DNA of 36,147 bases from an uncultured Acidobacteriia bacterium (GTDB taxonomy: Bacteria > Acidobacteriota > Terriglobia > Bryobacterales > Bryobacteraceae): NCBI GenBank assembly GCA_903828455.1, contig CAIKMJ010000079.1, forward strand, positions 1-36,147. Direction: 5' to 3'. The stretch's first letter is position 1, and every line of letters begins with the position of its first letter. Both the position numbers and the translations under genes were made by a program. A model generated the notes under the pieces. That model was given only the letters and a program-made list of their open reading frames with translations, was not told where the DNA came from and did not search any database. Below, piece after piece: positions 8,678 through 18,323 of this stretch.

Positions 8678-9844
8678 CTAGCCCCGCCCCACCAGAAGCG
8701 CCGCCCGCGCATCGCGCGCGGTGGCAAACACGGTGAACAGCGGCTTCGTCTTCACCTTTTTGTCCACCACCGTGGACAGCCGCACCACCGCCGCGCTCCC
8801 GCTCCGCCGGTCCACCACCAGCGCATACTCGCCGTCCGGCGTCACCACCACTTCGCCCGGCGTCTCGCCCACATGCACGGAGGCCGAAAGATGCCGCGTG
8901 TCGATGTCCAGAATCGTCAGGCTCCCGCTCTCCGCATTGGTCACGCAAAGCAGGTTCTGCTTTTCCGCCACCGCCATCGCCGCCGGCGTCCGCCCCGCCA
9001 GCATCGTCTCGCCCACCTCGTTCTGATACGGACTCACGATCGCCACCACGTCCCCGCCCGGCCCCGTTACAAACATCTGCCCGCCATCCGGATTGAAGCA
9101 GAACCGCTCCGGCGCCACCGCCACCGGCAGCCTCGCCAGAAGCGACCCGGTGGCGGCGTCCACGGTCACCACTTCATGCGTCGCCGGCGCGCCCGCCAGA
9201 ATCGTCTTCCCGTCCCTGCGGAACAATACGTTCCGGCACTGCGCGCCCGTCTCCGTGGTCCCGGCCGCTTTCCATTCCGGCAGCGCCACCCGCACCAGCT
9301 GATTCTTCGACGGCACGGTCACCACCGCCATGGCGCCATTCACGTCCAGATCGCCCGCCGCTCCCGCCAGCGCCATCCGCGCCGTCACTTTGCGCGACTC
9401 CAGATCCACCAGCACCAGCGCGCCGGCGTCGGACCTGCCGGCAGGCTCGGCCAGCGCCACCAGCGCCGACTTGCCACCCTCCAGCACCCGGGCCGCCACC
9501 GGCTTGCCGCCCGGGTTGATCCGCCCGGTCACCTGCAGACTTCCCAGCGAGATCTCGATCAGCGCCCCGCCCTCGCGGCAAACCGCGTACACTCGCTCGC
9601 CGGCCTGCAACAGCTGGTCCGGCTCCAGCGGCAGCGCGATCCTCGCCATGGGCTGAAACTCATTCAGGTCGGCCACCGCCACCGTCTTTTCCGCGCCGCC
9701 CGCCACCAGCAGCCAGCCGTTGTAGCGGGTGCCCCGTTTCCGGGTGCAGCCCGCGCTCGCGAGCGCCGCGCCCGCCGCGCCGAGCGTGCCGAGAAAGGTC
9801 CTCCTCGATAGTTGCCTCACCAGCTGTACCTCTCCTCGCGCCAT
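8678..9844 (-). CDS. YncE-like beta-propeller lipoprotein with a Tat-type signal
   Basis: The 388-residue protein has an SRRTFLG twin-arginine motif (residues 13-19), a hydrophobic stretch and a lipobox-like ASAGC with Cys33, so it is probably exported folded and lipid-anchored. The rest is a repeating beta-propeller of the YncE/'YVTN' type: units such as GALVLVDLESRKVTARMAL, THEVVTVDAATGSLLARLPV and GSLTILDIDTRHLSASVHVG, each about 40 residues. Such propellers often bind partner proteins or cofactors, and the role here is unknown. Its start overlaps the end of the sulfite-oxidase-like gene by 28 bases, implying translational coupling; a functional link with that molybdoenzyme is inferred. 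Confidence 0.85.
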   Translation of the reverse strand: MARGEVQLVRQLSRRTFLGTLGAAGAALASAGCTRKRGTRYNGWLLVAGGAEKTVAVADLNEFQPMARIALPLEPDQLLQAGERVYAVCREGGALIEISLGSLQVTGRINPGGKPVAARVLEGGKSALVALAEPAGRSDAGALVLVDLESRKVTARMALAGAAGDLDVNGAMAVVTVPSKNQLVRVALPEWKAAGTTETGAQCRNVLFRRDGKTILAGAPATHEVVTVDAATGSLLARLPVAVAPERFCFNPDGGQMFVTGPGGDVVAIVSPYQNEVGETMLAGRTPAAMAVAEKQNLLCVTNAESGSLTILDIDTRHLSASVHVGETPGEVVVTPDGEYALVVDRRSGSAAVVRLSTVVDKKVKTKPLFTVFATARDARAALLVGRG

Positions 9845-10539
9845 GGATCTCCGTGCATGTGATAACCGCTTCTCTCCCAGAATCCCGCCTCGTCCTTCTC
9901 CGTCAGCTCAAGCCCCGCCAGCCACTTCGCGCTTTTCCACGCATACAGACGCGGCACGATCAGCCGCGCCGGCCCGCCATGGTTAAGGGTCAGCGGCTCG
10001 CCGTCGTGCAGAATCGCCACCAGCGCGTCTTCCGCCAGGAACTCATCGAGGGGCAGATTCGTGGTGAACCCGCGGTCGTAGCCATGCGCCACCACGAACC
10101 CCGCACCGGGCGCGATACCGCCCGCGCGGTCCACCAGTTCCCGCGTCGAAACACCCTCCCACAAATTGCCCAGGCGGCTCCAGCGCGTCACACAATGAAA
10201 ATCCGCAAACACTTTCACACGAGGCAGTTGAGAGAATTCCTTCCAGTTCCACTCCACCCCGTGTCCCACCTTCCCGAACATCCGCAGCCGCCAGCTTTCG
10301 AGCTCCACGCGCGGCGGGCCGCTCGCGCCCAGTTCCACCCGCGGCGGGCCGCTCGCGTCCAGTTCCACCCGCGGCGGGCCGCTCACATCGAGCACCGGCC
10401 ACTTTCTGGTCCGCGACTGCCCCGGCGGCAACCGCTTCTCCCGCCGCGCATCCGGACTGATCACCGCTCCCTCCGGCGCATCCCCCGGCTCCGGCACCCG
10501 TTCGCCCTGCTCGCGCTCTTTGTCCATCCAGAAGCTCAT
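9817..10539 (-). CDS. Sulfite-oxidase-like molybdopterin oxidoreductase
   Basis: The 240-residue protein is of the short sulfite-oxidase-like type that consists mainly of the molybdopterin domain. The Mo-ligand cysteine is C116 in FHCVTRWSRLGN. Further family elements are YDRGFTTNLPLDEFL, ILHDGEPLTLNHGGPARLIV and the C-terminal KSAKWLAGLELTEKDEAGFWERSGYHMHGDPW. There is no Tat signal or transmembrane segment, so it should be cytoplasmic unless carried by a partner. The usual 'GPPRVELESWRL' segment before the core has been tripled: residues 51-80 are three decapeptides of the form xxSGPPRVEL. It is the first gene of a minus-strand operon with the propeller and ArsC-like genes. The natural substrate is unknown. 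Confidence 0.9.
   Translation of the reverse strand: MSFWMDKEREQGERVPEPGDAPEGAVISPDARREKRLPPGQSRTRKWPVLDVSGPPRVELDASGPPRVELGASGPPRVELESWRLRMFGKVGHGVEWNWKEFSQLPRVKVFADFHCVTRWSRLGNLWEGVSTRELVDRAGGIAPGAGFVVAHGYDRGFTTNLPLDEFLAEDALVAILHDGEPLTLNHGGPARLIVPRLYAWKSAKWLAGLELTEKDEAGFWERSGYHMHGDPWREERYSW
10301..10390. repeat. 30-bp tandem repeat inside the sulfite-oxidase-like gene
   Basis: Three near-identical 30-bp units (10301-10330, 10331-10360, 10361-10390) share the core CCGCGGCGGGCCGCTC. As the unit is a multiple of three it adds exactly ten residues per copy and keeps the frame. Confidence 0.9.
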
Positions 10540-10653
10540 CGCCGATTCGCTGTCTGCCCCGGCTACGATTATCCTCTGAATCGTTCGTTCTCCTCAGCGC
10601 CGATTGACGGAGGGCCGATTGACGAAATCCGCTTCCCGGTTCAACATAGTGTC

Positions 10654-12075
10654 TTGCTGCCTTTCCCGATCGCCGCAGCCGGAACCAGCCTGGACCCGCC
10701 GCGCGCCAGCCGGGTCCAACAATTCTCCCGGCGGGCCCGGCCGCTCTCCAGTTGGATCCGCCTCGTTCTTCTGCTCGGCGTATGCGCCGCCCTCGCCCCG
10801 GCCGGCCTCATCAACTCCAGCGCCGTCGATACGTCACTGTTCGACCTCACGCCGTTCGCTTCAGGCCTCGCCTTCCCCGCCGGTGTTCAAACGCTCGGCA
10901 ACGGTTCCATCGTGGTGGAAACCAGCCCCGGCTACGGCAGCACGCCGGGCCAGTTGCTCGCTTTTTCCTCCACCGGAGCCGGCGGCGGCACCGTCTACAC
11001 CAGCAGCACCAACGGGCTGCTGACCGGCTCGGCGGTGGTGGGCAACTACTACGCCGTGGGCGCCGACACCAGCGTCATCGGCCCCGGCCTCGGCAGCACC
11101 ATCCAGTTGCTGAAGCCCGGAGCCACAGCCAGCGCCCCGGCCTCGCTCGTCGCCACCATTCAGCTCGGTTATCCCTCTCCCTGGCAACATCCCAGCGTGG
11201 GACTGGCGGCCGAACCCACGCCCGGCGTGCCCGGCTCCTACAATCTGGTCATCAACGTCGGCTCGCAGTACGACAACGTGGCCACGCCGTCCACCGCCAC
11301 GGTCGCCCTCAGCGGAACCGGCTTTGCCTCCATCCCCGCCACCAGCCTGCAGGGCGATTCCCTCTACATGCTGACCATCAGCGAGACCGGTGCCCAGCCC
11401 GCCGTCACCTCCGTCCGGCAGGTGGCGACCGGCGTCCGCAACGTCTTCGGCATGACGTTCGACAGCTCCGGAAACCTGTGGTTTGCCGACAACGGGATGG
11501 ACTTTCTCCCGCCCGGCAGCACCCAGCCCGTGCCGCCCTCCGGCGAGCCGCCCCAGGCCGACGAACTCAACGTGCTCTCCGCGGCCCAGCTGGCTTCCGG
11601 CAGCCCGCCCAACTACGGTTTCCCCACCTGCTACATCCAGTACGCCTGGGGGAGCATTCCCGGCGTCCCGGTGGGCAGCGGCTGCACCCAGCCCGTGATG
11701 GCCTTTCAGCCCGTCACGGACGGCACGGGAGTCCACCAGCTGATCGGCGCCACACAGGTTGCGCTCGCCCCCGCCAGCTTTCCGGCCGGATTCAACGACG
11801 GCATTTTCGTCGGCTTCACCGGCGACGGCGGTCCGAATAACAACGGCGGCATGGCCTACTACTCTTTCGCCACCAACCAGTACACGCAGTTCATCGAAAG
11901 CACCAATGTGGATAACATCATCGGGCTTTCCTCCACGGCCAATGCCCTCTATTTCACCGACGCCGGAACGGGCACCGTTTACGAACTCACATCGTCGGCG
12001 CCCGAACCTGGCACGGCACTGACCGCGGCGCTGGGGCTCGCTTTTGCCTTCTGGCGGATGCGCCGCCGCGCCTGA
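10654..12075 (+). CDS. Secreted beta-propeller (sorbosone-dehydrogenase-like) with PEP-CTERM anchor
   Basis: The mature part has propeller-like elements such as FASGLAFPAGVQTLGNGSIVV, VATGVRNVFGMTFDSSGNLW, FADNGMDF and DGIFVGFTGDGG. These resemble the glucose/sorbosone dehydrogenase family, although the cofactor-binding residues were not verified. The C-terminus APEPGTALTAALGLAFAFW followed by RMRRRA is a PEP-CTERM signal: PEP motif, helix, basic tail. It is processed by an exosortase in known systems. The signal peptide is SSWIRLVLLLGVCAALAPAG. There is no ATG or GTG in frame before it. The only near start is TTG at 10654, so the 473-residue length is approximate. The frame stays open far upstream to 9853, but that part is antisense to another gene. 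Confidence 0.78.
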   Translation: MLPFPIAAAGTSLDPPRASRVQQFSRRARPLSSWIRLVLLLGVCAALAPAGLINSSAVDTSLFDLTPFASGLAFPAGVQTLGNGSIVVETSPGYGSTPGQLLAFSSTGAGGGTVYTSSTNGLLTGSAVVGNYYAVGADTSVIGPGLGSTIQLLKPGATASAPASLVATIQLGYPSPWQHPSVGLAAEPTPGVPGSYNLVINVGSQYDNVATPSTATVALSGTGFASIPATSLQGDSLYMLTISETGAQPAVTSVRQVATGVRNVFGMTFDSSGNLWFADNGMDFLPPGSTQPVPPSGEPPQADELNVLSAAQLASGSPPNYGFPTCYIQYAWGSIPGVPVGSGCTQPVMAFQPVTDGTGVHQLIGATQVALAPASFPAGFNDGIFVGFTGDGGPNNNGGMAYYSFATNQYTQFIESTNVDNIIGLSSTANALYFTDAGTGTVYELTSSAPEPGTALTAALGLAFAFWRMRRRA

Positions 12076-12219
12076 CCGCCAGGGCGCCGTCGCGGGCGGA
12101 CGCGCCGGCCCGCCCGCTCATCGCAGTGCTGCCCTCGGCGCCGGCCCGCCCGCGCGATGTCGCTGCCGCCGCAGGCGCCCGGCCCGCCGCACGCGCCCGC
12201 CGCAGCCGCCAGCGGTCCG

Positions 12220-12267
12220 CAGTCTCGTCTTGCCTCAGTCTCGTCTGGCCGCAGTCTCGTCTTGCCT
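12220..12267. repeat. 16-bp tandem repeat, three copies
   Basis: Copies of CAGTCTCGTCTTGCCT lie at 12220-12235, 12236-12251 (with changes near the end) and 12252-12267. The first and third are identical. Confidence 0.85.
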
Positions 12268-12349
12268 CTGTATTTTTGGATCCGCCCCATCGAGAATAAC
12301 GTTCGCCGCTTCAGGCTTTTCGGGTGTAGGATGGAACCAATTCCTCTTT

Positions 12350-12443
12350 CACAGAACGGAATCCCGCATCCGGATTCCGGCACAGAACGGAATCCCGCAT
12401 CCGGATTCCGGCACAGAGAGGGATTCCGCTTCCGGAAATCGGA
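12350..12443. repeat. 31-bp tandem repeat of hairpin units, two full copies plus a degenerate third
   Basis: Copies at 12350-12380 and 12381-12411 are identical; a diverged third runs 12412-12443. Each full copy contains the 8-bp inverted repeat CGGAATCC/GGATTCCG around a 7-base loop. The array ends about 40 bases before the start codon of the exported protein at 12483, so its mRNA leader may carry two or three adjacent hairpins. Confidence 0.88.
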
Positions 12444-12482
12444 AGCGCCGCAAACGGTTGTCGAGTTGCTACGGAGGATACC

Positions 12483-13697
12483 GTGGATACGAGGTTCGGA
12501 TTCATTTCCGCTCTCGCGCTGACCGCCTTACTGGCGCCCGCCCCGCTGTGCGCGCAATACATTCTGCATGGCGCCGACGGCCCGGTTCATCTGCTCGGCA
12601 CCGACGCCGCCACGCTCGAACTCAACGAATCCCGCAAGGATCTGCCCTGCACCCTGAACCCCGTCAAGCCGACGCTCGGCTTCGACCTCCGCTTCCACGC
12701 CGGCTACGAAATCAACGTGCCGCTGCGCGAAATCGCCGGCAGCGGCAACCTGCTCACCGTCATTTTCCGCGTGGCCCCGGCCAGCCGCAAAGACGCGCCC
12801 ATCTATTTCAGCCAGAAGTTCACCGTGCCTTCCCTCGATGAAGAGGCCCGCGGCGATGCCTGGCTGCAGGGCGGCTTCGACATCGGCGAGGGCGAATACC
12901 ACATCGACTGGCTGATGCGTGACAAATCGGAACGCGTTTGTTCCAGTTCGTGGGATTCCACCGCGGCCCTCCCCGGCCACGATAAGGACACCCGCCTCAG
13001 CCTCACGCGCGAGGCCATCGAAGCCTCGGCCGACAACTTTTTCTACAGTGAACCGGCGGTTGAACGTGCGGCCTCCGACGCCCTGAAAGTAAAGGTGCTG
13101 ATTAATTTCGCCCCGCAGACCAGCGGAGCCTCGGCGATGCGGCCGGTCGACACCTCGGCCCTCATCTCTATCCTGCGCAACATCTCCCGCGAGCCGCGCA
13201 TCGGCCGGTTTTCGGTGGTTGCGTTCAATATGCAGGAGCAGCGGGTGCTTTATAAGAACGAGGATGCCGAGCAGATCGATTTCCCGCAGCTCGGCCAGGC
13301 CCTGTCGCAGGCGAAATTCGGCATGGTCGACTACAAGCGCCTGGTGGATAAGCACTCCGACAGCGATTTCCTCGCCGGACTGCTGAACGACGAACTGGCC
13401 AACCCCGATGCCGACGCCGTCATCTTCGCCGGCCCCAAGGTGATGCTGGATGAGGGCATCCCGCAGGAGAGCCTGCGCGACATCGCCGGACTCCCCTGCC
13501 CGGTTTTCTACATGAATTTCAACCTCGACCCGGTGAAAAACCCGTGGCGGGACTCGATCGGCAACGTGGTCCGGAAGCTGCGGGGCTACGAATACACCAT
13601 CAGCCGACCGCGGGATCTGTGGGCGTCCTGGTCCGATATAATGAACCGAGTGGTTAAATTGAAACGCAATATGCCCTCCGTCGCGTCATCACGGTAG
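12483..13697 (+). CDS. Exported protein of unknown function
   Basis: The 404-residue protein starts with GTG at 12483, six bases after a strong GGAGG site. A signal peptide (MDTRFGFISALALTALLAPA, ending CAQ) is followed by a beta-rich region with HAGYEINVPLREIAGSG and a YFSQKFTVPSL segment. The second half has alternating strands and helices (VKVLINFAP, RIGRFSVVAFNMQEQRVLY, ADAVIFAGPKVMLDE, CPVFYMNFNLDP), the pattern of a Rossmann-like or von Willebrand-A-like fold, but no MIDAS DxSxS motif is present. The methyltransferase gene begins three bases after its stop, so the two form an operon. I do not recognise a named family. Confidence 0.8.
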   Translation: MDTRFGFISALALTALLAPAPLCAQYILHGADGPVHLLGTDAATLELNESRKDLPCTLNPVKPTLGFDLRFHAGYEINVPLREIAGSGNLLTVIFRVAPASRKDAPIYFSQKFTVPSLDEEARGDAWLQGGFDIGEGEYHIDWLMRDKSERVCSSSWDSTAALPGHDKDTRLSLTREAIEASADNFFYSEPAVERAASDALKVKVLINFAPQTSGASAMRPVDTSALISILRNISREPRIGRFSVVAFNMQEQRVLYKNEDAEQIDFPQLGQALSQAKFGMVDYKRLVDKHSDSDFLAGLLNDELANPDADAVIFAGPKVMLDEGIPQESLRDIAGLPCPVFYMNFNLDPVKNPWRDSIGNVVRKLRGYEYTISRPRDLWASWSDIMNRVVKLKRNMPSVASSR

Positions 13698-13700
13698 ACA

Positions 13701-14270
13701 ATGCTACTCAGTTTGGGCCGTACGCTTCCGGCCACGCTCGCTGCACTCCTGCTCCTCGGCGCCGTCACCCCGGCCGTGCCCCAGCGTTTCACCGACCCCG
13801 ACACGCTGGCCCCGGCCTACCCGACGCCCCAGACCGTTGTCGACCAGATGCTGACCGCCGCCCAGGTGAAGCCGGGCGAAACCGTGTATGACCTCGGCTG
13901 CGGAGACGGAAGAATCGTGATCGCCGCCGCGCGGAAGTTCCACGCCAGGGCGGTGGGCATTGAAATCCGCCGCGACATCTATGAGAAGACTGCCGCAAAC
14001 GTTGCGGCGCTGGGCCTCGGCGATCAGGTGAGGATTGTGCTGGGCAATGCGCTGCACTACGACATCAGTCCGGCTGACGTGGTAACTCTTTACCTGCTAA
14101 CAAGTTCCAACGACAGACTGAAACCGGAGCTGGAACACTATCTCAAGCCCACCGCGCGCGTTGTTTCACACGACTACGAGATCCGCGGCTGGAAGCCGGA
14201 GACGGTTTCCCACATGGTGGTGGAAGGCCGGCCGCACGTGGTTTACGTCTACCGGATGTCGACGCGGTAG
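13701..14270 (+). CDS. SAM-dependent methyltransferase with an N-terminal signal or anchor
   Basis: The 189-residue protein has the class I methyltransferase motif I VYDLGCGDGRIVIAAA at residues 62-77, then AVGIEIRRDIYEK (acidic end of strand 2), RIVLGNALHYDI and DVVTLYLLTSSN (motif IV region). The order and the sequence before motif I (YPTPQTVVDQML) recall the FAM173/ATPSCKMT lysine methyltransferase type. Unusually, residues 1-28 look like a signal peptide or membrane anchor (TLAALLLLGAVTPAVPQ), although SAM is a cytoplasmic cofactor. It is probably cotranslated with the exported protein three bases upstream. The substrate is unknown. Confidence 0.82.
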   Translation: MLLSLGRTLPATLAALLLLGAVTPAVPQRFTDPDTLAPAYPTPQTVVDQMLTAAQVKPGETVYDLGCGDGRIVIAAARKFHARAVGIEIRRDIYEKTAANVAALGLGDQVRIVLGNALHYDISPADVVTLYLLTSSNDRLKPELEHYLKPTARVVSHDYEIRGWKPETVSHMVVEGRPHVVYVYRMSTR

Positions 14271-14294
14271 CTAGTGCGGCGATCGCGCCGCGCG

Positions 14295-14573
14295 TCAGCT
14301 GACTAACCGGTCATATTCCGCGTGGGTACCGATCCACACCCAGACGACGGTGTCCCCGTTTTGCCATGCGATCGCCCGGTAGTGATCCCCGATACGAATC
14401 GAATAACGATCTTCGCTGCCCTGAAGCCGCCGGAACCGCAGCGCCGGATGCCTCGCATTCTCCCGCCACAGCTGGTAGTTCTTGACAGCGAGATCCTGCA
14501 CCTCGCCTGGCAATTCCCGGAACAGCGTCCAGAACCGCCGCGTCGCGACGGATCTCACCCCCGCCGCGGCCAC
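14295..14573 (-). CDS. RelE/ParE-like toxin of a type II toxin-antitoxin pair
   Basis: The 92-residue protein has the compact toxin pattern: a helical start (RRFWTLFRELPGEVQDLAVK), HPALRFRRLQGSEDRYSIRI, then GDHYRAIAWQNGDTVVWVWI and GTHAEYDRLVS, which corresponds to the conserved strand-rich core and terminal HxxYD element of RelE/HigB-like proteins. Known relatives cut mRNA at the ribosome or, for ParE, poison gyrase; which applies cannot be told here. Its start overlaps the antitoxin gene by 19 bases, which indicates cotranslation. It converges with the methyltransferase gene. Confidence 0.85.
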   Translation of the reverse strand: MAAAGVRSVATRRFWTLFRELPGEVQDLAVKNYQLWRENARHPALRFRRLQGSEDRYSIRIGDHYRAIAWQNGDTVVWVWIGTHAEYDRLVS

Positions 14574-14767
14574 TCCCGAAGCAACCCCTGCGCCGCTTCG
14601 CGTTCGGCTTCTTCAAACAGGCCATCCAGCTTTCCGCCCGCCGCGTCGGCATCCATCCGCCCATCCCACCGGGCCTCCTCGCGCACGCGCAGCCACTCGA
14701 CAATCCGCCGGTACTCCGCTGGCGCAAGCCCTTCGATGGCCGCTTCAATCTCTTCCACTCGGCTCAT
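14555..14767 (-). CDS. Antitoxin partner of the RelE/ParE-like toxin
   Basis: The 70-residue protein precedes and overlaps the toxin gene, the usual order for this class. The first half, MSRVEEIEAAIEGLAPAEYR followed by RIVEWL, is an amphipathic helical region, and the second half (WDGRMDADAAGGKLDGLFEE) resembles the toxin-wrapping tails of short antitoxins of this type. No DNA-binding ribbon-helix-helix or helix-turn-helix is evident, so autoregulation may need another element. The start ATG at 14767 has no clear ribosome binding site. Confidence 0.8.
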   Translation of the reverse strand: MSRVEEIEAAIEGLAPAEYRRIVEWLRVREEARWDGRMDADAAGGKLDGLFEEAEREAAQGLLREWPRRG

Positions 14768-14852
14768 GCCTGGAGTCTAACACCATCGGGAAGCGTCTGT
14801 TTTCCGTGCCCGCCCTCTATGCCGTTTACGAAACCGGCCCGCCGCGCGGCAA

Positions 14853-14884
14853 TAAAAAAACGGCGGCCCGTTGCCGAGCCGCCG
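14853..14884 (-). terminator. Intrinsic terminator of the superoxide dismutase gene
   Basis: On the minus strand, CGGCGGC and GCCGCCG pair across a 10-base loop, followed by a run of seven T (14854-14860 read in reverse). It lies about 40 bases after the sod stop codon. Confidence 0.75.
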
Positions 14885-14921
14885 CCGAACTTCTCAACTC
14901 CTGAACTGCTCTGCTTCGCTT

Positions 14922-15536
14922 CTACTTCGCCGACGCGAAGCGCTTTTCCACTTCCGCCCAGTTCACCACGCCCCACCACGCGCCCACGTAATCGGGACGG
15001 CGGTTCTGATACTTCAGGTAGTAGGCATGCTCCCAGACATCGAGACCGAGCACCGGGAACTTGCCTTCCGAAAGGGGCGTATCCTGATTCGCCGTGGAGG
15101 AGACTTCCAGTTTGCCGCCGCTCACCGAGAGCCAGGCCCAGCCGGAGCCGAACCGGGTGGCCGCCGCCGCGTTGAACTTTTCCCTGAAGCCGTCGAAGCT
15201 GCCGAAGGCCTGGTCGATGGCCGCCGCCAGTTCGCCGGCCGGAGCCGCCGCGCCGCCCGGCGCCTGCATGATCTGCCAGAACAGGGAGTGGTTGTAGTGG
15301 CCGCCGCCGTTGTTGCGCACCGCGGTCCGGATCGCTTCCGGCACCGCGCTCAGGCCGTTGGCCAGCAGCTCTTCAATCGACTTCCCTTCCAGTTCCGGGG
15401 CCGATTCGAGCGCCTTGTTGAGGTTGGTCACGTAAGCGTTGTGGTGCTTGCCGTGATGGATCTCCATCGTCATCCTGTCGATAACCGGTTCGAGCGCGTC
15501 ATGCGCGTAGGGCAGTGCGGGAAGTGTAAATGCCAT
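14922..15536 (-). CDS. sodA: Superoxide dismutase, Mn-type
   Basis: It converts superoxide to oxygen and hydrogen peroxide. The 204-residue protein has all four metal ligands of the Fe/Mn family: H27 (MEIHHGKHH), H83 (NHSLFW), D166 and H170 ([18 protein letters not shown]). Q151 in ANQDTPL, with Gly residues before NHSLFW, favours the manganese form over iron. The ATG at 15536 follows AAGGAG at a spacing of 7; the frame extends upstream to 15677 but those residues are non-family and overlap gatA. There is no signal peptide, so it is cytoplasmic. It lies 85 bases after gatA on the same strand and has its own terminator. Confidence 0.95.
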   Translation of the reverse strand: MAFTLPALPYAHDALEPVIDRMTMEIHHGKHHNAYVTNLNKALESAPELEGKSIEELLANGLSAVPEAIRTAVRNNGGGHYNHSLFWQIMQAPGGAAAPAGELAAAIDQAFGSFDGFREKFNAAAATRFGSGWAWLSVSGGKLEVSSTANQDTPLSEGKFPVLGLDVWEHAYYLKYQNRRPDYVGAWWGVVNWAEVEKRFASAK

Positions 15537-15621
15537 GTCTTTTCTCCTTAAAATGACTAACGAACTTTCGATGCAGTAACTCTTCGCGCCGATGCCGGCA
15601 AATGCGGCTGACTCACCGGTT

Positions 15622-17042
<1,421 letters not shown>

Positions 17043-17046
<4 letters not shown>

Positions 17047-17342
17047 CGTTCGATCACCTTCGGAACCTTGTAATAGCCGCCGCCCGCCAGCGGGGCATTG
17101 GCGAGCGCCGCCTCATTGCCGAGCGGTGCGCGCTCCACGTCCGGACGCAGCGTCGCCGTTTCGCCGGCGTCGTAGAGCACCTGAGACATCGGCTCGACGC
17201 CATCGGTGTCGATCTCCGCCAGCCGGTCCATATGTTCCAGCACGGCTCCTAAATCGTGAGTCATCCGGCCCACTTCTTCGTCGCTCAGCGCCAGATTCGC
17301 CAGCCTGGCGACGTATCTCACCTGTTCTTCTGTCAGCTTCAA
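17043..17342 (-). CDS. gatC: Asp-tRNA(Asn)/Glu-tRNA(Gln) amidotransferase subunit C
   Basis: This small subunit wraps around GatA and stabilises the GatCAB complex. The 99-residue protein shows the typical pattern: a helical start (MKLTEEQVRYVARLANLALS), VLEHMDRLAEIDTDGVEPM, LRPDVERA and the C-terminal YYKVPKVIER. It lies directly before gatA with a 4-base overlap and 15 bases after the DUF721 gene. Confidence 0.95.
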
Positions 17343-17357
17343 TGTTTTGGATTTCCT

Positions 17358-17780
17358 CTACGCCGTCGCCCGCCGCCGCGCGGCCTTGTAAATGCGCCGC
17401 AGCCCCGGATCGGCAATCCCGTCGGCCTCATCCACGCTGCCCGCCGGCGGCCGCAGTTCCAGTTCCAGCTCTTCCGCACCCGCCCGGCCCGGCCCGATTC
17501 GCGGCGGCACCACAATGCACTGAATGTCCGCCACCATTTCCGGCCCCACCGCGCGCTCCAGATTCCGCAGAATCTGATACCGCAGACTCCGCAGATTCTT
17601 CTGCCAGATTTCGTCTTCCACCTCGACCACCAGCGTCGAGCCCTTCAGCCGCACCGCCCGCGTCCGCGCCGCGATCTTTTTTCCCACCGCGCGCTTCCAC
17701 GCCCCGCAGGCAATCTTCTCCTGACTGATGAGATCCGCGGCCCCGTCCCATCGCGCGATAATGCGGCTGGCCTGTTTCAT
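17358..17780 (-). CDS. DUF721 (DciA-like) protein
   Basis: The 140-residue protein has the DUF721 core: CGAWKRAVGKKIAARTRAVR, then LKGSTLVVEVEDEIWQKNLR and SLRYQILRNLERAVG, matching the pattern 'W..vvG..i..hs.p..l..g.L.V.v.s..W...L' of the family. Relatives include DciA, which helps load the DnaB helicase, but many members have unknown roles, so I give no symbol. The C-terminal part has an acidic segment (EELELELRPP) and a basic end. The start is uncertain: ATG at 17780 or 17798, neither with a clear ribosome binding site. It probably heads the transcript with gatC and gatA. Confidence 0.78.
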   Translation of the reverse strand: MKQASRIIARWDGAADLISQEKIACGAWKRAVGKKIAARTRAVRLKGSTLVVEVEDEIWQKNLRSLRYQILRNLERAVGPEMVADIQCIVVPPRIGPGRAGAEELELELRPPAGSVDEADGIADPGLRRIYKAARRRATA

Positions 17781-17972
17781 TGGGATGCACACGATCATAG
17801 CAAAACCGCCCCGCCGGACAGCCCACCGGCAGCACCGCCCGCAGTCGGCCTCGCACAGCCGGTTCCGACGATCCGATCTGGCTTCCCCCGTCCCCGCGGT
17901 CCGGCGGCCGGCAACGCCATTGCGAAGCACGCAGCGACGCCTGGATACAGCGGGACGAACGGCGTAATCGCT

Positions 17973-18014
17973 TCCTGAACGCTCTTCAGCCGGTCCTGAA
18001 CGCTCTTCAGCCGG
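17973..18014. repeat. 21-bp perfect tandem duplication
   Basis: The unit TCCTGAACGCTCTTCAGCCG plus G occurs at 17973-17993 and again at 17994-18014 without a mismatch. Confidence 0.9.
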
Positions 18015-18323
18015 AAGCTGGAAAAATTACCGTGCCGAGCCAATTCGCCGGTGCCGTGCACAGCATTCCCGCGACGCAATTTCCCGGCAGACCATGATCG
18101 ACTCCGGCCGTAGCTCGCCGCGGCCTCTGCTTTTCAGATGACCGTGCCTCTCAGATGCCGGCAGCTCACGAAAACTATGAAGCGAGGGCCGTGAAACGAT
18201 TGAAAAATATCCGCGAAACAGAAATGCTGGCGGAGCAATGGCGATCACGCGACCGGGCTCACACGCGCGGACTCGGAAGACAGCTTGCAGTCATTTGACG
18301 GCTTTCCACCGTTTCTTCTTCGC

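Larger units (their letters stand above)
12076..12482. other. Repeat-rich leader before the 12483 gene
   Basis: These 407 bases hold no supportable gene. From 12100 to 12200 the sequence is nearly pure GC with loosely repeated CCGGCCCGCC blocks. Two ordered tandem arrays follow (12220-12267 and 12350-12443). The ribosome binding site of the next gene ends the region. No convincing promoter was found. Confidence 0.7.

Noticed and set aside
9853-10653. Upstream extension of the PEP-CTERM propeller frame
   Set aside because: It runs antisense through the sulfite-oxidase-like gene and is Arg/His/Pro-rich. The real protein starts with the signal peptide near 10654.
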